In this document: one piece after another, positions 1 through 11,860 of the stretch
How the letters are laid out: each line of letters opens with the position of its first letter
How positions within the stretch are numbered: position 1 is the stretch's first letter
Position numbers and translations under genes: made by a program
Source: Triatoma infestans
Taxonomy: Eukaryota > Arthropoda > Insecta > Hemiptera > Reduviidae
Assembly: GCA_011037195.1 (NCBI GenBank)
Contig: JAAEAF010001092.1
Location: 1 to 64,000, forward strand
Direction of reading: 5' to 3'
DNA: 64,000 bases
Notes under the pieces: generated by a model
What the model saw: the letters and a program-made list of their open reading frames with translations, nothing else
What the model was told of the DNA's origin: nothing
The model's database searches: none

Positions 1-14
1 AACTTAATTCACAT

Positions 15-242
15 TTATTTTTCTCCAATAGCTATAAATCGGCACAAAGACGCTCGAATTTTGAGCTCCACAATTCTTTTTTTTTTTAAATCCAGCAACT
101 GCATTTCAAAGCGGTCAATATCAATATTAAAGCGCGAAAAATTTATTTCTGTTACCGTGGCATTCAGAGGTTTTTTAACAAAGGCTAACGTCGCTTTGCT
201 GTTTCTAAAGTCCTTGAACTTGCCTAGAAAAACTTCCTTCAT
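15..242 (-). pseudogene. Fragment resembling hAT (Charlie/SCAND3/ZBED-like) transposase
   Basis: An open stretch of 75 residues on the minus strand contains NIDIDRFEMQLLDLKKK, which resembles the segment '..F.MQL.DLQ..' found near the C-terminal part of hAT-type transposases of the SCAND3/ZBED5/FAM200 group. These are DNA transposases or genes domesticated from them. No catalytic residues or BED finger are visible in so short a piece, and flanking frames are closed, so it is most likely a decayed transposon remnant. It could also be one exon of a domesticated gene continuing off the left edge. Assignment rests on remembered family pattern only. Confidence 0.4.
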
Positions 243-633
243 TTTTTAACAGTGTTGTTCTGAAATAGCAAATGTCAATATTAGACTTATTTTATCGACA
301 ATATTTCAATAGGCATGGAAAGTAAATCAGAATTTCTCTTTTAAAATCTTCGGCAAAAAGCGACAATTTGTATTTCCGAATAAAATCACTATAATAAGTA
401 CAAATAGTTGAAATACATTTCAGTGAGAAGCAATTCGACGGATATAAAGATACACATGACTGCGAGCGACTATCCGTGCTATTGTTGGTTTCTAAAAATG
501 TGCCTCTTTTCTATAAGCTTGCGTTTGAAAAATGTCTCTTACAAGGCAAGTTAATAAATAATATTCTGTACCTGCACTAAACATTTCGTGAAAGAGACGC
601 AGCCTAGGAGGCTCGCGAGCCGCGATTTGCCGA

Positions 634-800
634 CCGCTGGTCTAGTGGCTCGCGCACTCTCCTTTCGTGTGAGAATACAGGGTTCGATTCCCGTTACGTC
701 AAAAAAGTCGGTTTTGACTCAGCATCGTGAACAGAAATGGGAAGCTACGTTAGTAGCGCCCTAGGTAGCGAAGGTCAGAACTAAACGGCGAGGGAACTGC
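634..800 (+). repeat. tRNA-like head of a SINE-type repeat
   Basis: TGGTCTAGTGGC (A-box-like) is followed about 35 bases later by GGTTCGATTCC (B-box), the internal RNA polymerase III promoter arrangement of tRNA genes and tRNA-derived SINEs. The acceptor arms do not pair and the T stem is imperfect, so this is not a working tRNA. The unrelated body that follows (to about 800) fits a SINE. No second copy of the same body was recognised in the window. Confidence 0.45.
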
Positions 801-3029
801 GGTGTGCTTACCACATGTCTCTCAATATATCGCCATCTGGCAGCCTTTGTCCTTTATGGACTATTGCGCCATAGTTTATATGTATTTACACGGCAATCAC
901 AACGCAAAAACATGTTTTTTGTTTTGTTGTTTTTTTTTCTTAGCAGGGCCCCAAAACATGTTTTTCCTTGGTAAACTCAAAATTCAAAAATTTTCCACGA
1001 TCCCAAAACAGTCTCTTTTAGAGACACAATATTATCTCTTAGCAGAGTATGAGAAAGTAAAACGTCTAATTAGGATTAAAATTAGTTTAGTTTAATAGCG
1101 GAAACCATTTAATTTGATTGAAAAAGGTTTTTTTGAATTTTTTCGAATTTTCTTGAAAACAGCTATAACGGATTTCCCTTAAACTTGGTAATCTTAACTG
1201 TACAGATATATAAATGTATCACTGTTATTTGAAACGTAAAAAAAAAAAAAAAAAATGGAATTATGGATAGTTGTGCGGAATGCTAGGTGTTAAAAATTTG
1301 AAAGATTCAGTGTTTTTAGTAACCTCAGAATATAATAATCACTTCTCTAGCTGCCGGATACTTATTACCCTTCAATCTTTATATTTATTTTAGGACAAAT
1401 AGTTATTAATTTTGAGTGTAGAGAAAATTTGTCATTTTATATATCTTTCAGGTCGCAGTGCAATAATCCACTACAACAATTTACAATCTATATATCTATA
1501 TTATACTAACAGAAATAAGTGTTTCTCATTGGATATTTTCCTCTACAATCTGTGTTGAAAATCACGCTAAAATTTCGGAATAAATGATTTTAAGGGAGCC
1601 CTTAGTCATGGAGTATTTCTCTTTACTGCTGTTCTAGAGGACATCCAATCTATAATATTTTCTAGGCATCTCAATCTTCACTTCTTAGGATGGGTAAAGA
1701 TATTTATAACCAGTACATTTACCTTCATTCCATATCGCTTCGGACTCCGTTAACACATCTCTGACGAAGGATTGTATCATTTCTTTTGAAGTCACTCTCT
1801 CTTTTTTTTTGGTAGTAAGATTTATTAGAAAGTATCAAAGGGATACTTTTATTTTGGGAATATATTAAATTATTTTAATAATTTATTGTTATGATAAAAT
1901 ACAGCTATTTCTTTAAATTATCCTTCGTGTTCACTAACTTCATATCAAGTGAAAACAGATAATTTATTTGTTAAAAAGCTAAACTCAATAGCTTTGCATA
2001 TTAATACAATGTTTAGGCTAAAAAAAAAATTCTAACAATTACCAAATTATGGACAATACATGATAACAAAGCTTTATACATATAAAGCTTGGCTATGGCT
2101 CCACCAGCTAATGCCAAAAAAAAAAAAAAAATATATATATATATAAAGCTTTATATATATAAAGGTATTTTAGAAAATAAAAGTACCGTTATATACAACA
2201 TAATGTCAGGTGAATATTATAGTTTTGAATCGAAGTTTCGTGTTTTACAAAGTTAGCGTGCCACTATCTCTTTACTAATTTTAGACATAGAAACTATCGG
2301 ATGTTTTCTTTTTTTTTCATCAATTTGCACGAACACAAACTTATCACTTTGTATGATTTCAACGCCCTTAAATAGCCATTACGACAAACTTGTTAACCGC
2401 ATCAATTTTTTACGCCAAGAAAATTTCTATTTGCTCAAACTTAAAGAAAATTTTCTGGTTCTTGTTTTTCTTACATTATTTCAGTGATTTCGATTTTTTT
2501 TTTTATAAGAAAACTAAACGGAAATAATAATTTATTTGACAACATTGTTTAGACAAATTATTAAGAATACTAAACGATTGTGTGCTAAAAATATTACACT
2601 AAAGGACGCAAAAGTAGAGCCATATCCTTAGGATTAGTCGGTGTGTTTACTTTTAGAATTTGGCTCCGAATCTAATGCTTCGCAACGATAGTTTTTTTGA
2701 AAATCATATTGATTTATTTTCCTCAGAAAGTGACATGTTAGGACACTATATTTGGGCCTCTCTTTCATTGTTGGAGCTTACTATTATGATTATTAAGTGA
2801 ACTGTGTACATGATACTTGTAAGGCCGACACATACCTATACTATGAAATAAACCCTTCATTTTTTTTTTTTTTTTAGGACTCTGCAATATGAAGATTTCC
2901 TTATCATATGATTAATAAAAACTTTAATTCTTTTATTTCGTTTAAAATAAACTATTACGTATTCATAGATTCCACATCTTCTTCAGATTATCTTTCTGTA
3001 TGAAGGCAATGCAGTTTGTAGTTATTATT
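801..3029. other. AT-rich stretch without recognisable gene
   Basis: Homopolymer T and A runs and short AT microsatellites (for example 2116-2165). The part at about 1110-1260 (TTTTCTTGAAAACAGC, then a 'taaacttgg' motif) is a degenerate piece of the terminal-hairpin repeat family described at 22979-23965. I see no exon here with credible splice sites and coding character. Confidence 0.5.
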
Positions 3030-3250
3030 TATTATTCAAGGAAGGGGAGAGAGCGAAACCTTACGCTATCCAATGCCTCCCTGGGTCCATATAGCTACCC
3101 GAAAAGAGTAACAACTGCCGGGACTGGAACAAAAGTCCAGGCCCGGGTTTTACCCATCTAAGTTTTACGACAATCCGAACAAATCGGACCAGAACCTTAA
3201 AAGCACATAGTTTCCAGGTTTGACCGGGAAACCTGAGATTGAAATCCACT
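3030..3250 (-). mobile_element. 3' end of TAA-tailed non-LTR retrotransposon (copy 1)
   Basis: Read on the minus strand, this ends in 'ctatccaaag/gtagggttt' type sequence followed by an AATAATAAATAAT tail. It matches copies at 49530-49592, 58429-58515, 59320-59487 and 63072-63425. The longest copy (63072-63425) shows a CR.C..EEE..HP zinc-knuckle-like peptide typical of the C-terminus of I/R1-clade ORF2. This copy is 5'-truncated and has no usable ORF. Confidence 0.55.
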
Positions 3251-3739
3251 GAATTTGGAAAAATGTTTTATCGATTCATGTATGTATGTGTGTTTTTGTA
3301 GTTTGTATATTTTGTGTGATCACTCACACACATATATATATATATACCCCACAATATCTGAAATACAAAAAAAAAAAAAAATTGCAAGAATTTGAAACTT
3401 GATGATATTTTCCGCTTAAATACCTCAAGGAGATATGATCCAACGGTTATGGTGAACATTCGTCAATCAAAATTGGTCCATTACTAAATCATTTTTCTCT
3501 TAGTTTTTCCGGATTTTCTCGAAAAGATATCACGATTTTTTTTTTTTAAATTTTGCATATTAACTAAACACAGATAGGATAATTAATATTCAGTTAATAT
3601 ATTTTTCCAAGAAGATAGATAGATATTTATTGAGCGGATTATTAAGGGAATTGCAACATATTTCTTTTCTCTTTTGTTACCATTTCAGACTATTTGTATG
3701 GTTTATATCATCTATATAAGTAAATGTATTGCTAGAATT

Positions 3740-4250
3740 TCCAGTTTGAAGACAAAAGGTTAAACTGGAACCCCTCCACACTCGACTGAATAAAAATTGA
3801 ACTCAACAGACGCTATCGATTATTGAAACGACTACCATCTAGACGTACGCTATTGAACTATGGGGTTCAACAAAACGTCCAAAATCCAAAATCCTTCGCG
3901 CCATCTATAATGCTCCTTTCTATGTTTCCAATCTAACCATCCATAGAAACCAATGAAATTCCTTTCGTCAATTTAGTCGCCCGAACCCGATATAAAAAAA
4001 ATTCCATCAATCCTTGCAATCCCATTCTAATCCTTTAGTCCGTCATCTATTCTCACGCACTATTCCACATAACCCTCCCAGGCGTCGCGATTTCCTTTCT
4101 TCAAGCGATGAGAGCATTTAACCCAGCTTATAGGGAGTGCTACCGCTGGGTATAGCTTCTCTACTCGCGGAGTATGCGTGTGCGCGAGTGCATGCATGTT
4201 TATGTAAGTGTTGTGTTATCAGTGTTACTTATAGCGTAGAAACTGCTAAT

Positions 4251-4283
<33 letters not shown>
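3740..4283 (+). pseudogene. Jockey-like non-LTR retrotransposon, C-terminal RT remnant with TAA tail
   Basis: Frameshifted + strand peptides (LNWNPSTLD, RYRLLKRLPSRR, a YG..Q..IQN pattern) match the segment after the reverse transcriptase domain of jockey-like elements; a better-preserved relative lies at 37680-38200 on the minus strand. The element ends in a (TAA)n tract at 4251-4281, a common 3' tail of non-LTR elements. Several stops and frameshifts make it a dead 5'-truncated copy. Confidence 0.6.
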
Positions 4284-4286
<3 letters not shown>

Positions 4287-4540
4287 TTCTCTAAAGAAAC
4301 TATCGAAGATTTTTCTTTAAACATGAAATGTTATAACTGCTCATATGGAATCTACCAATTTAATGTGATTTTTTTTTTTTTTTTTTTTTGAAACATTGAT
4401 TATAGGGAGTTCCAAAGACTTATTAACATTAGGTTTAACTTTAATCTATTATTTCAAATTTTTGTAAGAGATTGATGGAATTGCTGCCTAAAGGTCTATA
4501 ATGTTACTCTGTATCTTAGAAATTAAGAAGTAAAATGTGT

Positions 4541-4799
4541 CAGAGACATTTTCCGTAGTAGCCTGCTTCATTGTGTGGTCATCGACCGGTTTCGGGCGTT
4601 CGCCCATCTTCAGGATGCGTTTTGTCAGACAGTGTGATACACAGACTTCTCTGTGCAAATCTGTGTTATCACACTGTCTGACAAACGCATCCTGAAGATG
4701 GGCGAACGCCCGAAATCGGTCGATGACCACAAAATGAAGCAGGCTACCATGAAAAATGTCTCTGATGCTTTCCAGCTATGCGAAACCAACCACCACAAC
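4541..4799. mobile_element. Inverted-repeat element F1, copy 1, with 13-bp target duplication
   Basis: Two arms of about 110 bases (4541-4650 and 4668-4776) are reverse complements around a short centre. The insertion is bounded by a perfect direct repeat AAGTAAAATGTGT (4528-4540 and 4800-4812), a target-site duplication. The right arm holds CTGAAGAT, a GGGC/GCCC stem with GAAC loop, then GAAA. The left arm stops at cagagac, while the right arm runs about 35 bases further to the aaccaaccaccacaac end. The same asymmetry is seen in other F1 copies. No protein is encoded. Confidence 0.8.
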
Positions 4800-5272
4800 A
4801 AGTAAAATGTGTATTGTTCATTCTGTAGTAGGTGGAAATTCGTGTAAGTGCTTTAACCCTATTTTTCTACTTCTTTTCTTGTATAATTCTGAAGCGAATA
4901 CCGTTTATGTTGGAAATAACTAATATAATGACGAATGTTTCATTTTTTACTGACTTTTTGGTATAAGGGTATATACTATTCATCGGGAAATCATTTTTTA
5001 AGGCTTCCTCAGATAGATTTAAATTTTTATAAATGGAATAAATAAGAAATGTAATATGACGTACAAATTCTAATTAATTAAAAAAAAAAAAAATGATGCC
5101 CTTCATTATAATGTCGTTAATATTTTCTTTTATGAAGCTCATTAAGTTGGTTCAGATTAACAAACTAATTTTTTACTTTCACAACTCCTAGTTCATTATC
5201 AAACTAATTATTTCATTTATAATATATTTATTTGATTTTTAATTTTAATTATTTACTAATATTTGTGTTCAG

Positions 5273-5460
5273 GTAATAAAGAGCGTCACTTATTGGCGAA
5301 AAAATGTAGTTCACCAGATTTAGATCCTTTAGATAATTGCCGACCGGTTGATTGTCATCAGAAATACAATGGAGAAAAACCATATTTCAGTAGGCTTCGA
5401 AAAAAGTGTATAGCCTCGCCAGCTTGTTATGCAGATCCAAACAAAATTATGCCAGACATT
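5273..5460 (+). CDS. Exon A of a cysteine-rich single-pass membrane protein (family unknown)
   Basis: First visible exon of the only host gene supported in the window. It follows a TTTGTGTTCAG acceptor and ends at a GTACGT donor. It starts with two bases of a split codon and ends on a codon boundary, matching the phase 0 start of exon B. It encodes 62 residues with five cysteines (KKC, NC, VDC, KKC, PAC). The segment CRPVDCHQKYNGEKPYFSR is compact and polar, as in an extracellular disulfide-bonded domain. Upstream exons must exist because no signal peptide or start is present; I found none in 1-5272, so they are probably left of the window. I do not recognise the domain family. Confidence 0.75.
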
Positions 5461-6110
5461 GTACGTTATTTAAAATTTCTTTTATGTAATTAAATTTATT
5501 TAAATATTTATATATATGTACATAAGATTGGCGGCTATGCCCTTGGTCGTCTTTTTCATATTTAGCCATGTTTTGCAGTCCGTGGTGGCCTTTTCTTTGC
5601 AGATCTCCTCAGAAGTGTGGCCACCTGTAAGTGGAGCTTAGGAGCCGACTCTATTTTAATTAGTAATTTTCTAGCGTTTCAGTCATTTTCAAATTCTTTG
5701 ATTGATATTATATATTTAAATTATACACCTAACTTCGCACGATTCATGCTACTTACAAAGCAAACTTCTTGCCTCGTAAGCAGTGGTTTAGAAAGAGGGT
5801 TGAAAGAAGGGTATCAATGTCCCTGGCGCCAGTCTTGAGGCCGCAAAATACTTTTGATGACAAAATACTTTTGCTTTTTTTTCACTTATGTAAAGCCAGA
5901 AAACTGAAATGCCATTTTTCTTTAAAAATTAGTTCTCATTATAACTACAGTGTACATATTTTAATAAATAATACAATACTATAATACATATAGTATATTA
6001 TTACTATAATACAATATTACTATATACAATAATACAATTTTATTTGAAACGCAAAAACTCAAATCTGTTCAATGAAACATATTTATAAAACGCGTTAATA
6101 TTTTGACAGA
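5461..6110. other. Intron sequence, nothing identified
   Basis: Starts with the GTACGT donor. The moderately GC-richer piece at about 5525-5645 (ggcggctatgccc... ctccTcagaagtgtgg) looks like repeat material, but I cannot classify it. Short ORFs here lack splice context. Confidence 0.4.
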
Positions 6111-6112
6111 TA

Positions 6113-6232
6113 AATTTACAGCCTTAAAGCTCATTGTCCGGAGATGGGCAATGTTGTCAGTCCGGATGTCGGCAGTGCTCTTTGAATGCTTCGGGCGCCA
6201 CAGATGTTGACGCGCCTTGATAAAAAAAAAAA
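6113..6232 (+). repeat. SINE-A, 5'-truncated copy
   Basis: Matches the 3' half of SINE-A: a diverged CATTGTCCGG hairpin region, GGCAGTGCTCTTTGAATGC, then CAGATGTTGACGCGCC and an A-run. The tRNA-like head is missing. Confidence 0.7.
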
Positions 6233-6261
6233 TACAATGGCTGATGTAATGTGTAAAGAGA

Positions 6262-7200
6262 TATCGTAATTGAATATGTGGACGGATCCGCAATGCTGGA
6301 TAACGTCTGGTATTTTATCCATCATAGCATGCATATTCATTTTGTTCCTTACCGCTTTCGGATTTTCATCCATCGTCGTGTAGAGAGTTCACTTCAAATA
6401 ATATTTCTGTTACGCTCACACTTGTTGGTTTGTAGGTTGTATATATGTGGGGAGGTTATAAGGTTATGTTACTATGTGTGTATGTTTAATGACAAAATAG
6501 AATTGTTATAAATTATTATTAGACATTAGAATCGATACTGTACATACTATTTTTCTAATGTCTAATCATAATATAAAAGAATTTGTTGAACGTTGATGAA
6601 TTATGTTATCAAGAAATTTGATGAGGATGAGGTTAAGAAAAAAACACTCAATTATGCCAACGTTTCGACAGAGTTTCCTGCCTTTATCAAGGCTTTAATA
6701 TATATAGAAAGTCGTGAAGATGTGGAGTCGGGTAGATGATTTAAGACAAGACACTAGTAACTTTTAATTTATTTTTTTTTATATTTCTGCGAAGTAACAA
6801 ATGTGAAGTTTAAAAATTCTTTCTACACATCTTCACGACTTTATATATATTAAAGCCTTGATAAAGACAGGAAACTCACTTAATATAATAATTGAATGTA
6901 GCCAAATTCCGATCCTCACCAAATTTCTTCATAGTCTAATCATAATTTATAATAATTCAATTTTTCATTAAACACACACTCACATACTTACATAACCTAC
7001 GTAACATAATCTACACATATACAACGATCAAACCAACACGTGTGATTTTAACAGAAACATTACGTTGAAGTGACTCTCTACACGAACTTGGAGAATTTGC
7101 TCTGACTTTGTTTGAAAATCCGAAACTGGTCAGGAAAGGAATGAATAGCATGCTACACGGATAGATATTGTAATGCTTGCACTACAAAGTCAGAAATTTC
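6262..7200. mobile_element. Inverted-repeat element F5, copy 1, split by a nested F3 insertion
   Basis: Sequence at about 6265-6530 is the imperfect reverse complement of about 6947-7195. Outer arms carry GGATTTTCATCCATCG (6360-6375) on the left and GAAAATCCGAAACTGG on the right. Inner arms carry CACACTTGTTGGTTTG on the left and its diverged complement near 7030-7050. The centre is occupied by element F3 (6573-6933). A second F5 copy is at 11527-11860. It is non-coding. Confidence 0.65.
6573..6933. mobile_element. Inverted-repeat element F3, with 13-bp target duplication
   Basis: The perfect direct repeat GTCTAATCATAAT at 6560-6572 and 6934-6946 marks the target duplication. Arms (about 6573-6735 and 6812-6933) are diverged inverted copies. 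Each contains, in the sense direction, CCTTGATAAA followed by a GGCAG/CTGTC-type hairpin and, in the left arm, CGAAACGTTGGC. It lies inside the F5 palindrome and is therefore younger than it. Confidence 0.75.
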
Positions 7201-7567
7201 TGAGCACCCGCTTAGAGCAATGTGTAGTAATTTGATTGAATAATATCATTTATACTTAGCTGCTAATCAATGTTTGGTTGTTTAAAAAAAAAAAAAAAAA
7301 AATATGATAGTTGAAATTAAATATATTGTACGAGTACATACTTGTGCAGTGTAATATAACTGTATCATCAAACTGTAACCTGCTATGTTGTTCCAATCTA
7401 GTTGTGTTATCTTGAGAATGTCCTGGCTCCCAGGTCGAAAGCTTGATACTATATAATAAAGTGTTTTATTACATACTTTATATAAGGACTTTTTGCCATT
7501 TAATTTCAGCTATCACATTTTGTAAATGTTTTCAAGTCCAATAAACAAAACGAAGTTATAGTGGGAG

Positions 7568-7650
7568 GAAAAAAAAGAAGATGAATTCTTGCCAACGTTT
7601 CGATAAACTTATTATCCTTTTCAAGGCAGAAATGTATTTTATGCAGTGTG
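7568..7650 (-). mobile_element. F3-related half element (F4)
   Basis: Minus strand reads TGCCTTGAAAAG, then a GATAA/TTATC hairpin with TAAGT loop, then CGAAACGTTGGC. The flanks match F3, but the hairpin stem has a wholly different paired sequence. Only one arm is present. Confidence 0.55.
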
Positions 7651-8570
7651 CAAAAAGTAATGTAAATGTCGTGTCTAGCTGTCTTGTATGAGTAAAATGT
7701 GACTAGTTTAGAGAATAATTTACTGGCTAGAATGTTACCACTATAAATCGTTGATCGTACAAAAAAAACTCTTGCTCATGTGGGATTCGCCCCATATTGA
7801 AATTCGCTGAATATCCATGACATGTCAGAATATCCAATATTTAATAAATGAATGGCATTCTTATGTGTATTCAATTAAAAAGTCTTCAGAGAATTGTCTA
7901 GTGCACAATTTAGTGAACTGAATTAAACTATTAAAAAAAAGAAACGGTTCAATATTTTTTTGCCAAAATACCGCCCTTTGTAGGTACAAAATACACATTC
8001 ATTATAGCAAACATATCAAACTCGATCATCACCAAGCGCCTATTAATACCAAAATTATCATTAACCAATCTTCAAAATTTGCTTGAGTTTGTTGAACTGT
8101 AATTATTTCTTAAAAAACGATTGCACATGATGCTGGGGGTGGGTTAACATTGATCTTTCTAGAATTTAATTATTTTCATTAAAGTTGAAAGTAGTTATTC
8201 GCTACCAAACACATTGCTAAAATAGACACATTGGATAATCGGTCGACTGACAAATAATTATAGAAACAAAGAATCCCAAATTTTTGTTTCAAATTGGGAA
8301 AAAAATGAGAAGTTAAAGTAGAAGTTTTTATCCTTATTACTTATACTCCAAAATCTTAGAATTATTTTTTTACTTGTTATAATCATCAATTAAGACGTCT
8401 CAACTGGACAAAGTTCAGTCATTAAATATTTGCAAAAAAAAACTTTGAAGTAGGATAACATTGTATAATATAACCTTAAACAAAATGTTAAGTTTTTAAA
8501 ATTTTTTTATGTTTATTTAATAATGTTTGTAATTATAATTTTGATTTTAACGCATCCGAAGTTTTTTTTT
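7651..8570. other. Intron sequence, nothing identified
   Basis: AT-rich and without convincing ORFs or repeats, apart from a 34-base segment at about 8508-8541 (TTTATTTAATAATGTTTG) that recurs at 12406-12440. Confidence 0.4.
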
Positions 8571-10010
8571 TGCAAGTGGCACAACAGCTGAGGTCCTTTG
8601 CGCCATACTAATTTTTAATTCGCTGTAACCTAGCCTACTAACCTGTACGGGATTTTTTTAACACATGTCATCACATTCTATACTCTTTTTCCGATAGCTC
8701 CATATCAGATTCTTATCTAAACTCTTTTCAGCTCCTTTCGCAGGATAATCTTGCTTTTCAGTATTTCCCTGAATTCCGGTGGTCTGTTTCTCCGAAAACT
8801 GCTTTCACAGGGCGTATCTGCGAGATTCATCATATTTATCTTTCCAAACAGACTATCCCGGCTTAAGGCCTACCCTTCGAGAATTTAGTGGCACCCAAGT
8901 GCAGAAAACAGATAACGCATTCAAAACTGTTGCTATCCCTGAGCGGCATTGGTCTTTGCATACCATTCGCCTAGAATAGAATAGAATAGAATGACACAGG
9001 GGGGGGACTCAAACCCAGGCACTGCAGCCTACCCGTTGAGGCTTATTGTGCCAACCCCTCAATACCTAGTAGAGGAAGCCCCCCCGCTTCATGAGGTCCA
9101 GAACCTTCCCCACCTGTCCTTCTTGGAGTACGATTTCCTCCGGTCTCAACGTGCCGAAGATCTCGTACCCGCAATCTGCCGATCGCAACGCAATCAAATA
9201 ACAGGTGAGAGGCCGCCTCTTCCTCCTCCCGACACAGTCTACACAAGGTCACCGAATCAACCAATCCCACCTTGTGCAAATGTTCCTTGAACCTGCCGTG
9301 CCCTGTGAATAGGCCCGTTATCAGATAAACCTGATACCTGCTTAAACCCAGGTTCTCTCTGATTCTTCTTCTTCACAACTCTGGCATGACAATTTTGCCG
9401 TGTTTTGCTCCAGTACTTAGCCTCCAGTGACGATTATGTTCTCTCCGAGTCCATTCTCTCAGAGACACCCTCGCCATACTTTTGGCTATTCCCAGAACAG
9501 GTTCTGACCCATAGAAAGGAGTATTCGCGCCATTCCTGGCCAGTTGGTCGGCTAGTTCATTGCCTTTAATCCCCTTGTGTCCTGGCACCCATACTAGAGC
9601 TACCATTCGCCTAAAACCTAACCAATCTTTTTACATCCATATCATTCTTTCTCATATATCCTAAATACACAATGGAGTATAGTACGCGATATTCCTCTAC
9701 TCTTATTTTTCCTATGCATAGACTAAGTATATTATCTACTTGTCCCAACCATGCTTTTCTCTATACTAATTTTCAAAACGACCTAGACATATATATAGAT
9801 TTAAATATTCTGGAATAGCGTTTTAAATATTGCAAAATTTTATTCATATTATCTAAATCATCTTATACATCCTTTATGCTACCAGATATTCCTAGATTCG
9901 TTCGAGCTGCTTCATATTTCTTACAAACTACTAGAATATATTTACCAGTGAATGTAGTTTATTTTTACCTTCTAAGTTCGAAACAAACTTAAGTTAAGTC
10001 GTTTATTTCG
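8570..10010 (-). mobile_element. Unclassified GC-richer block, possibly a 5'-truncated retroelement with A-tail on the minus strand
   Basis: Less AT-rich than its surroundings. On the minus strand it ends in GGACCTCAGCTGTTGTGCC, about 15 bases and then an A-run, resembling the 3' UTR of a non-LTR element. No catalytic motifs are readable. It is interrupted by the I/R1-like insertion at 8974-9600. This could equally be several older repeats. Confidence 0.3.
8974..9600 (-). pseudogene. I/R1-like non-LTR retrotransposon 3' end (RNase H tail and zinc knuckle)
   Basis: The minus strand encodes the end of an RNase H domain (VWVPGHKGIKGNELADQLA, with the NELAD motif). After a frame change it continues to the C-terminal CRLCREEEEAASHLLFDC zinc-knuckle-like motif, which is typical of ORF2 in I/R1/LOA-type elements. 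It is bounded by a perfect 13-bp target duplication TACCATTCGCCTA (8961-8973 and 9601-9613) and ends in a (TTCTA)n-type tail (8974-8993). It is 5'-truncated at about 627 bp, as expected from incomplete target-primed reverse transcription. Confidence 0.85.
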
Positions 10011-10651
10011 TTAAAGGTTTATTTTACCTTCTAATTTCCTGACTTGGTGGCCACAGACCATTTATTAGTTTGGCTGCGGGGGAAAGGCCATGATTGGCAT
10101 GCATCTTATAATGTAGTTAACAGAGATTTGTAGAATATTACATTTGTTAGTTTAACAAACAAATAATAAATACTTCTTTTTTTTTTATAATTGAACTGAC
10201 CTTATGTTAATTATATTTAGTGATATTTAAATAACATTCTCTTGTTTGAAGGGGAAGTATAGTTTTGTGCTTATACAACAGTTTTCACACTAAAACTATA
10301 CAAAATTGAGGAAAATTGTACCGTATGGCAATTTCCTCTTTCGTTGATGATCATGTTTACTTAAATAAGTCGTTTTAAAATTATGCATATTTTGAAATTA
10401 TTTTTTGTTTACCTTAATTACTGATATATTTTCTATTTGTGGGTAAGGCGGGTCCAAAATAAAAATACCTTCTTACTTTTGCTCTTTCAAACTTTATTTG
10501 AGAGTTGTTAGGATACCACAGTAAAGTTTGATAAGATATTTTTTAGTATACAATTATTAAATAATTTTATTATTAATAGAAACAATGAACTGGTAGAAAG
10601 TTATAAATTTTGATATTCTGAAATTGTATCTAAAATGGTATTGGTTTTCAG

Positions 10652-10789
10652 GCATACTTACCAGTTAGTAACACTTGTAGAGATTTAGAGAACCCAATAA
10701 CTGAGGAAGATGTTCGTTATTTATCTAAAGTTGGAACTAAAACGGATCCTATTTTCAAACAGGAAGAACATTTCGTTAGCTGGGCAGAG
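10652..10789 (+). CDS. Exon B of the same membrane-protein gene
   Basis: 138 bases (46 codons) between a TTGGTTTTCAG acceptor and a GAG|GTTTGG donor, phase 0 at both ends. It therefore joins exon A and exon C without a shift. The peptide has one cysteine (SNTCRDLENPITEEDVRYL) and is rich in acidic residues, consistent with an extracellular linker or small domain. An in-frame fit at both junctions and the lack of stops support a real exon. No domain family was recognised. Confidence 0.75.
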
Positions 10790-10924
10790 GTTTGGTTTGT
10801 GTTACATAGTATACTAGAGAAAATAAAGGATATATTTATAATAAAAAAAAAATTTATTATCACTAGTAGATAATTTGTAATTCCTAAACAAAAACTTATA
10901 AACTCTCAATTTATATTTTAAAGA

Positions 10925-11290
10925 AATTTACTGAGTAAGGAAAAAATGATGTATGCGTGTGCAAGAGTGACTGAGCACTGAGTGATGATTGTTAGTTGGT
11001 AGCGTGATGAATGTAGCATGGTGACGATCATTGGCTATAAGTCGCTTGTAGAGTGATATGACTAGATATGGCTGGCTTTGCTTTGTAATCTGGCGACTGT
11101 TCGCTTCAAAGCTTATCTTGTGAATGACCGTTAAGTCTGTCAGATAAGTCGGCTTTAATTCAATTTCTCTTACCGCTAGTGACAACTTCTGAGTGAGTGA
11201 TTGGTAGTTGACATGAGCTTGGGGGCTCATTATGGTGATATGATATAGTAATTGAGTTATAAGCCCAGCCCAGCTTTTGTGTGAAGACTT
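10925..11290 (+). repeat. Dispersed repeat R3, copy 1
   Basis: Begins AATTTACTGAGTAAGG and includes 'gagtgactgagcactgagtg' and a GGTAGCGTG motif. The same order of motifs recurs at 20045-20345. Class unknown; no tRNA head or coding content seen. Confidence 0.5.
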
Positions 11291-11526
11291 TTCTGGCGAT
11301 TAGTTCCATTTCAAAAAAAGATAAAAAACAGCAAAATTACCGCCTAGTAGGCCCAAACACCTGTACTGCTAGAAAGATATAGAACGCACTATAATCCTAA
11401 ACTCGAATCTTATTTTTCAGAATGATTTGAGTAATAAATGCAATAATCAGAGCATGACTTAACAAGATGTGCTTTCGAAGAATTTTTAATTTTAATTGAA
11501 AGCATAATTATTATTCTTAATATGTG

Positions 11527-11860
11527 ACTAGGTCCGCAATGCTGGATAATCTAGGTTTTTATCCCTCAGGAGCATGCATATTTATGATTTTCCTAACCGG
11601 TTTTGGATTTTCATCCATCGTGTGAGTAAAGTTATCAAGTTTATGTGGAGAGTTAGCTTTAACTTATTGTTTCTGTTACTCACTACACTTGTTGATCAAC
11701 AGTGTAAGAAGAAGTAAAAAAAAATTTAAAGTCAACATAAAGTTGAACCTTTACTCTCTTACATGAGCTTGAAAAACCTTACTCCGACAATGGATGAAAA
11801 TCCGAAACCGGTCAAGAACACCACAAATATGTTCGCTACACGGATAAAATCTCAGACATA
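11527..11860. mobile_element. Inverted-repeat element F5, copy 2
   Basis: Left arm at about 11527-11700 (GGTCCGCAATGCTGG and GGATTTTCATCCATCG). Right arm at about 11725-11860 (ATGGATGAAAATCCGAAACC). These are inverted relative to each other and match the arms at 6262-7200. The right arm shows the hairpin GGAT/ATCC with GAAA loop followed by GAAACCGG. Confidence 0.65.

Noticed and set aside
4137..4391. 84-residue ORF with poly-isoleucine
   Set aside because: The isoleucines are the translated (TAA)n tail of a retroelement remnant; not a gene.
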